DNA from: Neisseriaceae bacterium
Lineage (GTDB): Bacteria > Pseudomonadota > Gammaproteobacteria > Burkholderiales > Neisseriaceae
Direction of reading: 5' to 3'
Length of the DNA stretch: 5,446 bases
Assembly: GCA_017446355.1 (NCBI GenBank)
Contig: JAFSQZ010000019.1
Coordinates: 1-5,446, forward strand
Below, one piece after another: positions 1 through 5,287 of the stretch; position 1 is the first letter of the stretch, and each line of letters begins with the position of its first letter. Position numbers and translations under genes: made by a program. The notes below the pieces were generated by a model. That model was given only the letters and a program-made list of their open reading frames with translations, was not told where the DNA came from and did no database searches.

Positions 1-1
1 C

Positions 2-55
2 ATCATCAACAATGAAGTGATTCGCCAACGTCAACAACAAGGAGAAATCAAATGA
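2..55 (+). CDS. 3' end of an unrecognised gene (partial, enters from the left edge)
   Basis: An open frame enters from the left edge and ends at TGA (53-55). The visible C-terminus reads IINNEVIRQRQQQGEIK, a polar glutamine-rich tail. I do not recognise the protein; 17 residues are too few to assign a family. The frame is supported by its junction with the next ORF. Its stop overlaps the next start as ATGA (52-55), and its last codons contain a good Shine-Dalgarno sequence, AAGGAG (39-44), seven bases before that start. This is the usual arrangement of translationally coupled genes. The true start lies outside the window. Confidence 0.5.
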   Translation: MINNEVIRQRQQQGEIK

Positions 56-189
56 AAAAGTATTTCTCTAAATGGTTGCAAACTTTTTCAGGCAGCCTGA
101 AAGCGGTGCGTGTTGTTTTCAAAAGATTGCCACATTCGCTACGCTCGTTCGCAATGACTGATTTTCTTCTTTCAGGCTGCCTGAAATGA
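52..189 (+). CDS. Short 45-residue ORF, coupled to the upstream gene and ending in a DUS-bounded repeat
   Basis: The ORF starts at ATG 52 with a strong Shine-Dalgarno sequence (AAGGAG, 39-44) and overlaps the preceding stop codon as ATGA, so translation initiation here is credible. Only the first 12 residues or so, MKKYFSKWLQTF, are unique sequence. From residue 13 the frame runs through the 99-base repeat at 87-185 and stops at TGA immediately after it. The repeat encodes SGSLKAVRVVFK, then a segment with RLPHSLRSFAMTD, and ends in SGCLK. The likeliest reading is a small gene whose original 3' part was replaced by the repeat, leaving a remnant or chimeric tail. A genuine small protein using the repeat as its C-terminus is possible. 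There is no signal peptide or clear membrane segment. It converges on ilvD, with 13 bases between the two stop codons. Confidence 0.4.
   Translation: MKKYFSKWLQTFSGSLKAVRVVFKRLPHSLRSFAMTDFLLSGCLK
87..101. repeat. Palindromic DNA uptake sequence (A-centred)
   Basis: Exact TTCAGGCAGCCTGAA. The plus strand carries the king-type 12-mer AGGCAGCCTGAA and the minus strand the sim-type AGGCTGCCTGAA. It forms the left boundary of the 99-base repeat. Confidence 0.9.
171..185. repeat. Palindromic DNA uptake sequence (T-centred)
   Basis: Exact TTCAGGCTGCCTGAA, right boundary of the 99-base repeat. It lies 17 bases beyond the ilvD stop codon, so it is transcribed in the ilvD 3' region. With the copy at 87-101 it could form a long-range stem, but the 69-base loop makes it a poor terminator. 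Confidence 0.9.
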
Positions 190-202
190 TTTGATGGTTA
201 AT

Positions 203-2062
203 TTAACGTTCCACTTGTGAAACATCGCGAACCGCGCCTGTGTCGGCGGAAGTTGCCATTGCGGCGTAAGCGCGTAAAGCTGCTGAAACTTGGCGTTCAC
301 GTTGGCGTGGTTTCCAAGCTTGACTGCCACGACTTTCCATTTCGGCACGGCGAGCAGCGAGTTCTTCATCAGAAATGGCAAGATGAATTTTGCGTGCGGG
401 AATATCAATTTCTACAATGTCGCCATCTTGTACCAAGCCAATATTGCCACCTTCTGCGGCTTCTGGTGATGCGTGTCCAATGGATAAACCTGATGTACCA
501 CCTGAAAAACGTCCATCTGTGAGCAATGCACATACTTTACCTAATCCTTTGGATTTCAGGTAGCTGGTGGGATACAGCATTTCTTGCATACCAGGACCAC
601 CTTTTGGTCCTTCGTAACGAATAATCACAATGTCGCCTGCCTGAATTTGGTTACCCAAAATACCTTCCACAGCCGCTTCTTGGCTTTCAAAAACGCGTGC
701 TTTGCCTTTGAATTGCCAAATGCTTTCGTCTACACCAGCTGTTTTTACCACGCAACCGCGTTCGGCTAAATTGCCAAACAATACCGCTAAACCGCCATCT
801 TTGGAATACGCGTGCGCTACATCGCGAATACAGCCACTGACGCGGTCGGTATCCAAAGTTTCCCATTTTGCGGATTGTGAGAAGGCAGCAACGGTGCGTA
901 CACCACCTGGTGCAGCTTTATAACGTTCACACGCTTCGCTGTTATCTGGATTGGTGATGTCCCATTTTTCCAAAGCTTCTTTCAGGCTGCCTGAATGAAC
1001 GGTGTGTACATCAGTATTCAATTTATTAGCGCGATTAAGTTCTGCCAAAATCGCCATCACGCCACCTGCACGATGTACGTCTTCCATATAATAATCGTGT
1101 GTATTGGGCGCAACTTTGCACAAACAAGGCACTTGACGACTGATTCGGTCAATGTCTGCCATTTTAAAATCCACACCAGCTTCTGTTGCCGCTGCCAATA
1201 AGTGCAACACGGTATTGGTGGAGCCGCCCATTGCTACATCTAAACTCATTGCGTTTTCAAACGCTGCTTTGGTGGCGATAGAACGTGGCAACACGCTTTC
1301 GTCATTTTGTTCGTAATAACGTTTTGCCAACGACACAATCAAACGTCCAGCTTCTAAAAATAAGGCTTTGCGTTCACTGTGTGTTGCGATTAAAGAACCG
1401 TTACCAGGTAAAGACAAGCCCAAAGCTTCGGTTAAACAGTTCATAGAATTTGCGGTAAACATACCCGAACAAGAACCGCAAGTTGGGCAAGCGCGTTGTT
1501 CCACTTCCACCACAGCTTCATCGCTAACCTTATCATTGGCTGCCTGAACCATCGCATCAATCAAATCCAAACGAATGGTATTATCCAAATGCACCGCGCC
1601 AATCACTTTGCCCGCTTCCATTGGACCGCCAGACACAAACACAGTAGGAATATTCAAACGCAAAGCCGCCATCAACATTCCAGGTGTGATTTTGTCGCAA
1701 TTAGAAATGCACACCATTGCATCGGCGCAATGTGCATTCACCATATATTCCACAGAATCCGCAATCAAATCACGGCTAGGCAACGAATACAACATACCGC
1801 CGTGTCCCATTGCAATGCCATCATCAATCGCAATGGTATTAAACTCTTTGGCAATACCGCCTGCTTTTTCCACTTCACGCGCCACCAATTGACCAATATC
1901 GTGTAAATGCACATGACCGGGAACAAATTGTGTAAACGAATTGGCAATGGCAATAATGGGTTTACCAAAATCTTCATCAGCTACGCCTGTTGCCCGCCAA
2001 AGCGCACGCGCACCTGCCATATTTCTACCATGAGTTGAAAGTTTAGAACGATAATCTGGCAT
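203..2062 (-). CDS. ilvD: Dihydroxy-acid dehydratase (branched-chain amino acid biosynthesis)
   Basis: IlvD is a cytoplasmic Fe-S enzyme that dehydrates 2,3-dihydroxyisovalerate and 2,3-dihydroxy-3-methylvalerate to the 2-oxo acid precursors of valine/leucine and isoleucine. The product has 619 residues, against about 616 in E. coli, and is collinear with it. Visible family motifs are [13 protein letters not shown] (41-53), DDG (80-82, magnesium site region), NCDKITPGM (121-129) with Cys122 and the lysine that is carboxylated in the family, CPTCGSCSG (192-200) with Cys195, the metal-ligand region around Glu494, and [13 protein letters not shown] (513-525) with the catalytic-base serine at Ser520. 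As in the E. coli-type long form, the first cluster cysteine of short-form enzymes is absent (PGH at 48-50). The start at 2062 has AAGGAA (2069-2074) six bases upstream. An in-frame TTG at 2152 would begin inside a DUS and is rejected. Residues 357-361 are encoded by a complete DUS. Transcribed alone, divergent from the orphan gene. Confidence 0.98.
   Translation of the reverse strand: MPDYRSKLSTHGRNMAGARALWRATGVADEDFGKPIIAIANSFTQFVPGHVHLHDIGQLVAREVEKAGGIAKEFNTIAIDDGIAMGHGGMLYSLPSRDLIADSVEYMVNAHCADAMVCISNCDKITPGMLMAALRLNIPTVFVSGGPMEAGKVIGAVHLDNTIRLDLIDAMVQAANDKVSDEAVVEVEQRACPTCGSCSGMFTANSMNCLTEALGLSLPGNGSLIATHSERKALFLEAGRLIVSLAKRYYEQNDESVLPRSIATKAAFENAMSLDVAMGGSTNTVLHLLAAATEAGVDFKMADIDRISRQVPCLCKVAPNTHDYYMEDVHRAGGVMAILAELNRANKLNTDVHTVHSGSLKEALEKWDITNPDNSEACERYKAAPGGVRTVAAFSQSAKWETLDTDRVSGCIRDVAHAYSKDGGLAVLFGNLAERGCVVKTAGVDESIWQFKGKARVFESQEAAVEGILGNQIQAGDIVIIRYEGPKGGPGMQEMLYPTSYLKSKGLGKVCALLTDGRFSGGTSGLSIGHASPEAAEGGNIGLVQDGDIVEIDIPARKIHLAISDEELAARRAEMESRGSQAWKPRQRERQVSAALRAYAAMATSADTGAVRDVSQVER
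981..995. repeat. Intragenic palindromic DUS in ilvD (T-centred)
   Basis: Exact TTCAGGCTGCCTGAA inside the coding region, read on the minus strand as Ser-Gly-Ser-Leu-Lys (residues 357-361). From memory, the matching stretch of E. coli IlvD is different, so this looks like a tolerant surface region where a DUS could settle without harm. Confidence 0.9.
1537..1548 (+). repeat. One-mismatch sim-type DUS inside ilvD
   Basis: TGGCTGCCTGAA matches the sim-type 12-mer at 11 of 12 positions, differing only at the first base. It encodes part of Val-Gln-Ala-Ala (residues 172-175) on the minus strand. It is not palindromic: the other strand lacks a good king-type match. Confidence 0.5.
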
Positions 2063-2084
2063 TTTTATTTCCTTAAATAAACAC

Positions 2085-2110
2085 AAAATTGGCAACTTAA
2101 TGCCAATTTT
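2085..2110 (-). promoter_or_regulatory. Perfect 10-bp inverted repeat in the ilvD leader or promoter
   Basis: AAAATTGGCA (2085-2094) and TGCCAATTTT (2101-2110) are perfect complements around a six-base loop. The repeat ends 23 bases before the ilvD start, just upstream of the Shine-Dalgarno sequence. It could be an operator for a dimeric regulator or a hairpin in the 5' leader. It has no T tract and no leader peptide rich in Ile, Val or Leu, so classical attenuation is unlikely. One arm contains TTGGCA, a fair -35 match on the minus strand, but no convincing -10 follows at normal spacing. Confidence 0.5.
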
Positions 2111-2132
2111 AATTATTAAACAATCTACATTT

Positions 2133-2147
2133 TTCAGGCAGCCTGAA
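2133..2147. repeat. Palindromic DUS (A-centred) upstream of ilvD
   Basis: Exact TTCAGGCAGCCTGAA, 71 bases upstream of the ilvD start. It is the source of the spurious FSGCLK start of the N-terminally extended ilvD reading frame. Confidence 0.9.
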
Positions 2148-2181
2148 AACAAACAGACAAATTTTACACCTAAAAAAGCAT

Positions 2182-2196
2182 TTCAGGCAGCCTGAA
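2182..2196. repeat. Palindromic DUS (A-centred), left edge of the 148-base element
   Basis: Exact TTCAGGCAGCCTGAA. It is in the same orientation as the copy 49 bases to its left. Its last five bases overlap the left terminal inverted repeat of the element at 2192-2339. Confidence 0.9.
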
Positions 2197-2339
2197 ACTT
2201 TTGCAAAACGCTTATTCACCATTTGTCATTCTGAACTTTTCGCAGAAAAGTGAAGAATCTCATTCTTTGTTTTATAAAGATTTTTCGCTAACGCTCAAAA
2301 TGACGAGTAGTGCAAAGTAGGGTTTTGCAAAGGTTTCAG
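2192..2339. repeat. 148-base element with 18-bp terminal inverted repeats (MITE-like candidate)
   Basis: The ends are CTGAAACTTTTGCAAAAC (2192-2209) and GTTTTGCAAAGGTTTCAG (2322-2339), complementary at 17 of 18 positions. Nested inside is a second imperfect pair, GTCATTCTGAAC (2225-2236) with GCTCAAAATGAC (2293-2304). Two compact hairpins follow: ACTTTTC-GCA-GAAAAGT (2235-2251) and AAGAAT-CTC-ATTCTT (2253-2267). The interior holds no convincing ORF. The GTCATTCTGAA...GAAGAATC part resembles the element at 5315-5381. I see no clear target-site duplication, so calling it mobile is inference. Confidence 0.55.
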
Positions 2340-2350
2340 TCTTCAATATT

Positions 2351-2372
2351 CCTGTAATAGTACTATTACAGG
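2351..2372. promoter_or_regulatory. Perfect 22-bp palindrome upstream of the orphan gene
   Basis: The sequence CCTGTAATAGT followed by its exact complement forms a gapless palindrome. It could be a dimeric repressor's operator or, as RNA, a 9-bp hairpin with a GTAC loop. It starts 90 bases before the orphan gene's ATG. Its core AATAGTACT recurs just inside that gene (2452-2460). Confidence 0.6.
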
Positions 2373-2393
2373 GGTTCTTTACAAAGAACCCCT
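2370..2393. promoter_or_regulatory. Perfect hairpin abutting the 22-bp palindrome
   Basis: AGGGGTTCTTT (2370-2380) and AAAGAACCCCT (2383-2393) are exact complements separated by two bases, giving a 10-bp stem with a four-base loop. It shares AGG (2370-2372) with the preceding palindrome, so the two hairpins compete for those bases. A T run (2411-2417) follows after 17 bases, too distant for a standard intrinsic terminator. Confidence 0.6.
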
Positions 2394-2424
2394 AGCATCT
2401 CTGTCGCCAATTTTTTTAAATTTT

Positions 2425-2432
2425 TTACAGGA
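2425..2432 (+). promoter_or_regulatory. Ribosome binding site of the orphan gene, complementary to the upstream palindrome arm
   Basis: TTACAGGA contains the AGGA Shine-Dalgarno core (2429-2432), eight bases before the ATG at 2441. The whole octamer is exactly complementary to TCCTGTAA at 2350-2357, the left arm of the upstream palindrome. The same arm can therefore pair either with 2366-2372 or with the ribosome binding site. Confidence 0.5.
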
Positions 2433-2440
2433 CATATAAA

Positions 2441-2773
2441 ATGGAAAACACAATAGTACTTTTTAATGTTTCTTTTTTGGTTAAAAAAATGCAAGAAAAA
2501 GGCATTTCAATTGATACCATTACTGATGAAGAATATTTAAGTATGAGCAGTGGTTTTTGGTCAATGGACGGCAATAGAGCAGAACAATGCAAATATGTCG
2601 CTGCTGTTTATGGTGGAAAAATCAAAGCGGTATTTAATGTGCGGTGCTGGTCTATTGAAGATAGTGGTTGTCGTCCTATTTGCAGCACTAATCAAGCATT
2701 AACCAAACAATATTACGATAAAGAGGTTGATGCTTTTCGGACATTTGTATACCAATCTTTAACTGAACTTTGA
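2441..2773 (+). CDS. Orphan 110-residue protein of unknown function
   Basis: I do not recognise the family. The frame opens at ATG 2441 with an AGGA ribosome binding site eight bases upstream and ends at TGA 2771-2773. The protein has no signal peptide or membrane segment and is probably cytosolic. It contains four cysteines (50, 69, 77, 81), not in an obvious metal-binding pattern. The middle looks like a compact alpha/beta domain: WSMDGNRAEQCKYVAAVYGG (40-59) then IKAVFNVRCW (61-70). That pattern, a tryptophan, an RA helix, a YVxAVYxG strand, then a VFxVxxW strand, reminds me of PUA/EVE-like modules found in some nuclease and ATPase proteins. This resemblance is from memory and weak. The gene is AT-rich, stands alone between repeat-rich spacers and is followed by a DUS-pair hairpin. 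A real gene is likely; its role is unknown. Confidence 0.75.
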   Translation: MENTIVLFNVSFLVKKMQEKGISIDTITDEEYLSMSSGFWSMDGNRAEQCKYVAAVYGGKIKAVFNVRCWSIEDSGCRPICSTNQALTKQYYDKEVDAFRTFVYQSLTEL

Positions 2774-2789
2774 TTAAATTATTCAATCT

Positions 2790-2804
2790 TTCAGGCAGCC
2801 TGAA
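2790..2804. repeat. Palindromic DUS (A-centred), left arm of the hairpin
   Basis: Exact TTCAGGCAGCCTGAA. Confidence 0.9.
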
Positions 2805-2813
2805 CAATCTTTT

Positions 2814-2825
2814 AGGCTGCCTGAA
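2814..2825 (+). repeat. Intact sim-type DUS 12-mer with a degraded palindrome
   Basis: AGGCTGCCTGAA is exact on the plus strand, but the preceding bases are TTT instead of TTC. The minus-strand king-type copy is therefore broken (AGGCAGCCTAAA). This is one of the few sites here where the two dialects can be told apart. Confidence 0.85.
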
Positions 2826-3006
2826 ATCTTTGTAAAACGTAAAACCGATTACAAACGTGTCATTTTTGCTTGTGTTCTGCAAAATAAAAATATAAGCAAA
2901 TGAAAGATAAAGATTTTCTGCTTTATTCAAAAAGATGATAAGCATAACAATAGTATTAAACGCGTTTTGAAAAAATGTCAGTTTGCAAAAAATTTTTATT
3001 GTTTCT
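2826..3006. other. AT-rich spacer with no gene recognised
   Basis: About 180 bases between the orphan gene's hairpin and the dnaK promoter. Its left end, CTGAAATCTTTGTAAAACG together with the preceding DUS, loosely resembles the left end of the 148-base element (CTGAAACTTTTGCAAAACG). An 85-codon antisense frame covers part of it but overlaps the orphan gene and runs through DUS sequence, so I do not call it. I see no RNA gene. Confidence 0.5.
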
Positions 3007-3034
3007 CTTGAAAATCATTGCTTATGCCTTATTT
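3007..3034 (+). promoter_or_regulatory. Candidate sigma-32 (RpoH) heat-shock promoter for dnaK
   Basis: CTTGAAA (3007-3013) is an exact heat-shock -35. CCTTATTT (3027-3034) follows after 13 bases and matches the -10 consensus CCCCATTT at six of eight positions. Spacing and location, about 103 bases before the dnaK ATG, fit RpoH control, which is the family norm for dnaK. Transcription would start near 3041. Confidence 0.65.
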
Positions 3035-3046
3035 TCCTTTTCGTTA

Positions 3047-3061
3047 CAGACAAACTGTCTG
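3047..3061 (+). promoter_or_regulatory. Small hairpin in the dnaK leader
   Basis: CAGACA (3047-3052) and TGTCTG (3056-3061) are perfect complements around AAC. It lies just after the predicted transcription start, where a 5' hairpin could affect mRNA stability. A chance origin is possible at this size. Confidence 0.35.
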
Positions 3062-3065
3062 GCTT

Positions 3066-3080
3066 TTCAGGCAGCCTGAA
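3066..3080. repeat. Palindromic DUS (A-centred) in the dnaK 5' leader
   Basis: Exact TTCAGGCAGCCTGAA, 56 bases before the dnaK start and downstream of the predicted promoter, so it would be transcribed as part of the leader. Confidence 0.9.
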
Positions 3081-3136
3081 AAGTTATCTTTATTCTTATA
3101 AACTAAACATTATTGTTGATTTTTGGAGAACAAACT

Positions 3137-5062
3137 ATGGCAAAAGTAATCGGTATTGACTTGGGTACCACCAACTCTTGTGTGTCTATTTCTGAAAACG
3201 GCTCAATCAAAGTGATTGAAAATGCCGAAGGCGCACGCACCACACCTTCTATTGTGGCGTACTTGGACGGTGGTGAAATTTTAGTGGGTGCGCCCGCTAA
3301 ACGCCAAGCTGTAACCAATGCAAAAAACACTATTTACGCAGCAAAACGTTTAATCGGTCATAAATTTGAAGATAAAGAAGTACAACGCGATATTGAAACC
3401 ATGCCTTTTGAAATCATCAAATCCAGCAATGGTGATGCTTGGGTGAAAGCACAAGGCAAAGAATTGTCGCCTCCACAAATTTCTGCCGAAGTGTTGCGCA
3501 AAATGAAAGAAGCTGCTGAAGCTTATTTGGGCGAAAAAGTAACCGAAGCAGTGGTTACCGTGCCTGCTTATTTTAACGACAGTCAACGTCAAGCCACAAA
3601 AGACGCAGGTCGTATTGCTGGTTTAGATGTAAAACGTATCATTAACGAACCAACTGCTGCGGCTTTGGCATTCGGTATGGACAAAGGCGAAAAAGGCGAC
3701 CGTAAAATTGTGGTTTATGATTTAGGTGGTGGTACGTTTGACGTTTCTATTATTGAAATCAGCGATGTTGATGGTGATAAATCTTTTGAAGTATTGGCAA
3801 CCAATGGCGATACTTTCTTGGGTGGTGAAGACTTTGACCAACGCATTATTGATTTCATCATTGCTGAATTCAAAAAAGAACAAGGCATTGATTTAAAAGG
3901 CGATCCAATGGCAATGCAACGCGTAAAAGAAGCTGCAGAAAAAGCCAAAATTGAGTTGTCTAGCGGTCAACAAACCGAAATTAACTTGCCTTACATCACA
4001 ATGGACGCGGCAGGTCCTAAACATTTGGTGTTGAAAATCACACGCGCTAAATTTGAAAGCTTGGTAGAAGATTTGATTGCACGTTCTATTGAACCTTGTC
4101 GCGTTGCCTTAAAAGATGCAGGTTTGTCTATTGATGAAATTGATGACGTGATTTTGGTGGGCGGTCAAACCCGTATGCCAAAAGTACAAGAAGCCGTAAA
4201 AGACTTCTTTGGTAAAGAACCACGTAAAGACGTAAACCCTGATGAAGCAGTGGCTGTGGGCGCAGCAATTCAAGGTGAAGTATTGGGTGGCGGTCGTACA
4301 GACGTATTATTGTTAGACGTAACACCATTGTCTTTGGGTATTGAAACAATGGGTGGCGTGATGACTAAACTCATCAATAAAAACACCACTATTCCAACCA
4401 AAGCATCACAAGTGTTCTCAACCGCCGAAGATAATCAATCTGCGGTAACCATTCACGTGTTGCAAGGTGAACGCGAACGTGCTTCTGCCAATAAATCATT
4501 GGGACAATTTAATTTGGGCGATATCGCACCTGCACCACGCGGTATTCCACAAATTGAAGTTACTTTTGATATTGATGCCAACGGTATTTTGCACGTTTCT
4601 GCCAAAGATAAAGGCACTGGTAAAGCCGCTAATATCACCATTCAAGGCTCTTCAGGTTTAAGCGAAGAAGAAATTGAACGTATGGTAAAAGACGCAGAAG
4701 CCAATGCCGAAGAAGATAAAAAACTGATGGAATTGGTACAAAGTCGCAACCAAGCAGAAGCCTTGATTCACTCTGTGAAAAAATCTTTGGAAGAACACGG
4801 CGATAAATTAGATGCAGCTGAAAAAGAAAAAATTGAAGCAGCATTGAAAGATGCCGAAGAAGCTGTTAAAGGTGATGATAAAGCCGCTATTGACAGCAAA
4901 ACCGAAGAATTAGGCAAAGCCAGTCAAAAATTAGGCGAAATCGTTTACGCCCAAGCACAACAAGAAGCGCAAGCTAATCAAGGCGGTGCTGAAACCAAAC
5001 AAGCGAAAAAAGACGATGACGTGGTAGATGCCGAATTTGAAGAAGTGAAAGACGATAAATAA
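3137..5062 (+). CDS. dnaK: Chaperone DnaK (Hsp70)
   Basis: DnaK is the ATP-driven cytosolic chaperone that binds exposed hydrophobic segments of unfolded proteins, working with DnaJ and the exchange factor GrpE. The product has 641 residues (E. coli 638). The ATPase domain (about 1-385) shows the phosphate-binding [12 protein letters not shown] (5-16), Lys70, [20 protein letters not shown] (142-161), [12 protein letters not shown] (193-204) with Thr200 matching the E. coli autophosphorylation site, and [13 protein letters not shown] (338-350). The hydrophobic linker VLLLD (390-394) leads into the substrate-binding domain (about 395-505), and the helical lid follows. The tail has several acidic residues and ends [11 protein letters not shown], close to the E. 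coli co-chaperone-docking end. The start at 3137 has GGAG (3125-3128) eight bases upstream; an in-frame TTG at 3113 has no family support. The gene has its own heat-shock promoter and terminator and is not next to grpE or dnaJ in this window. Confidence 0.99.
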   Translation: MAKVIGIDLGTTNSCVSISENGSIKVIENAEGARTTPSIVAYLDGGEILVGAPAKRQAVTNAKNTIYAAKRLIGHKFEDKEVQRDIETMPFEIIKSSNGDAWVKAQGKELSPPQISAEVLRKMKEAAEAYLGEKVTEAVVTVPAYFNDSQRQATKDAGRIAGLDVKRIINEPTAAALAFGMDKGEKGDRKIVVYDLGGGTFDVSIIEISDVDGDKSFEVLATNGDTFLGGEDFDQRIIDFIIAEFKKEQGIDLKGDPMAMQRVKEAAEKAKIELSSGQQTEINLPYITMDAAGPKHLVLKITRAKFESLVEDLIARSIEPCRVALKDAGLSIDEIDDVILVGGQTRMPKVQEAVKDFFGKEPRKDVNPDEAVAVGAAIQGEVLGGGRTDVLLLDVTPLSLGIETMGGVMTKLINKNTTIPTKASQVFSTAEDNQSAVTIHVLQGERERASANKSLGQFNLGDIAPAPRGIPQIEVTFDIDANGILHVSAKDKGTGKAANITIQGSSGLSEEEIERMVKDAEANAEEDKKLMELVQSRNQAEALIHSVKKSLEEHGDKLDAAEKEKIEAALKDAEEAVKGDDKAAIDSKTEELGKASQKLGEIVYAQAQQEAQANQGGAETKQAKKDDDVVDAEFEEVKDDK

Positions 5063-5079
5063 TCGTTTTATCTAAAACC

Positions 5080-5123
5080 AACGCTGCCTGAAAGCTTAAT
5101 GTTTTTCAGGCAGCGTTTTATTA
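5080..5123 (+). terminator. Intrinsic terminator of dnaK built from DUS-like arms
   Basis: AACGCTGCCTGAAA (5080-5093) and TTTCAGGCAGCGTT (5104-5117) form a perfect 14-bp stem with a 10-base loop, followed by the T-rich TTATTA run. It starts 17 bases after the dnaK stop. Each arm holds ACGCTGCCTGAA, one mismatch from the sim-type DUS (5081-5092 on plus, 5105-5116 on minus). Confidence 0.9.
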
Positions 5124-5135
5124 TTATTATTATTA
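5118..5135 (+). repeat. (TTA)6 microsatellite
   Basis: Six uninterrupted TTA units lie directly after the terminator stem and form its T-rich tail. Slippage here would alter only the non-coding tail, since no gene start is close downstream. Confidence 0.85.
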
Positions 5136-5206
5136 TGTTGACTGTTCTTACCAAAGAGTTTCCTGCAAAATCCCAAAATGATTAAAAAAATTTACCAAAA
5201 AAATTC

Positions 5207-5221
5207 TTCAGGCAGCCTGAA
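5207..5221. repeat. Palindromic DUS (A-centred)
   Basis: Exact TTCAGGCAGCCTGAA. It corresponds to the T-centred DUS at 171-185 in the left copy. Confidence 0.9.
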
Positions 5222-5287
5222 AGAAGAAAATCGGTCATTGCGAACGAGCGCAGCGAGTGTGGCAATCTTTTTAAAACGCGTACCGCT

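Larger units (their letters stand above)
87..185 (+). repeat. DUS-bounded 99-base repeat, left copy
   Basis: The unit is bounded by an A-centred palindromic DUS (87-101) and a T-centred one (171-185). The core contains GATTGCCACATTCGCTACG followed by CTCGTTCGCAATGAC. A second copy lies inverted at 5207-5302. By hand alignment the two share 90 of 96 aligned bases and differ by one 3-base gap. The core has a short inverted repeat, ATTGC/GCAAT. I infer a dispersed repeat family of this genome that carries or has captured DUS at its ends; I cannot say how it moves. Confidence 0.8.
2790..2825 (+). terminator. Inverted DUS-pair hairpin after the orphan gene
   Basis: TTCAGGCAGCCTGAA (2790-2804) and TTTAGGCTGCCTGAA (2811-2825) pair over 15 positions, with one G-U pair, around the loop CAATCT. 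The stem begins 17 bases after the orphan gene's stop codon. Inverted DUS pairs at gene ends act as terminators in Neisseria. Only a modest T-rich stretch (ATCTTTG) follows, so termination may be partial. Confidence 0.65.

Noticed and set aside
217..522. 101-codon plus-strand ORF opposite the ilvD 3' end
   Set aside because: Antisense to well-conserved ilvD codons, with low-complexity arginine-rich composition.
634..645. DUS-like CGCCTGCCTGAA in ilvD
   Set aside because: Two mismatches to the sim 12-mer; at that level chance matches inside a coding region are expected.
1496..1906. Plus-strand ORFs of 136 and 105 codons opposite ilvD
   Set aside because: Histidine- and asparagine-rich shadows of the ilvD coding strand, with no ribosome binding site and no domain pattern.
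2063..2152. N-terminal extension of ilvD from an upstream TTG
   Set aside because: It begins inside a DUS, lacks family similarity and would bypass the good AAGGAA site before the ATG at 2062.
2351..2773. Toxin-antitoxin operon (palindromic operator plus small gene)
   Set aside because: Only one small gene is present, with no partner ORF and no recognisable toxin or antitoxin motif.
2688..2945. 85-codon minus-strand ORF beside the orphan gene
   Set aside because: It overlaps the orphan gene's end and is largely translated DUS (RQPKRLFRLPE), with no ribosome binding site seen.
2967..3002. Sigma-70 promoter for dnaK (TTGAAA followed by AT-rich sequence)
   Set aside because: No hexamer resembling TATAAT occurs at 16-18 base spacing; the sigma-32 match further on is better.
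3113..3136. Upstream TTG start for dnaK
   Set aside because: The added residues are not part of DnaK, and the ribosome binding site is placed for the ATG at 3137.
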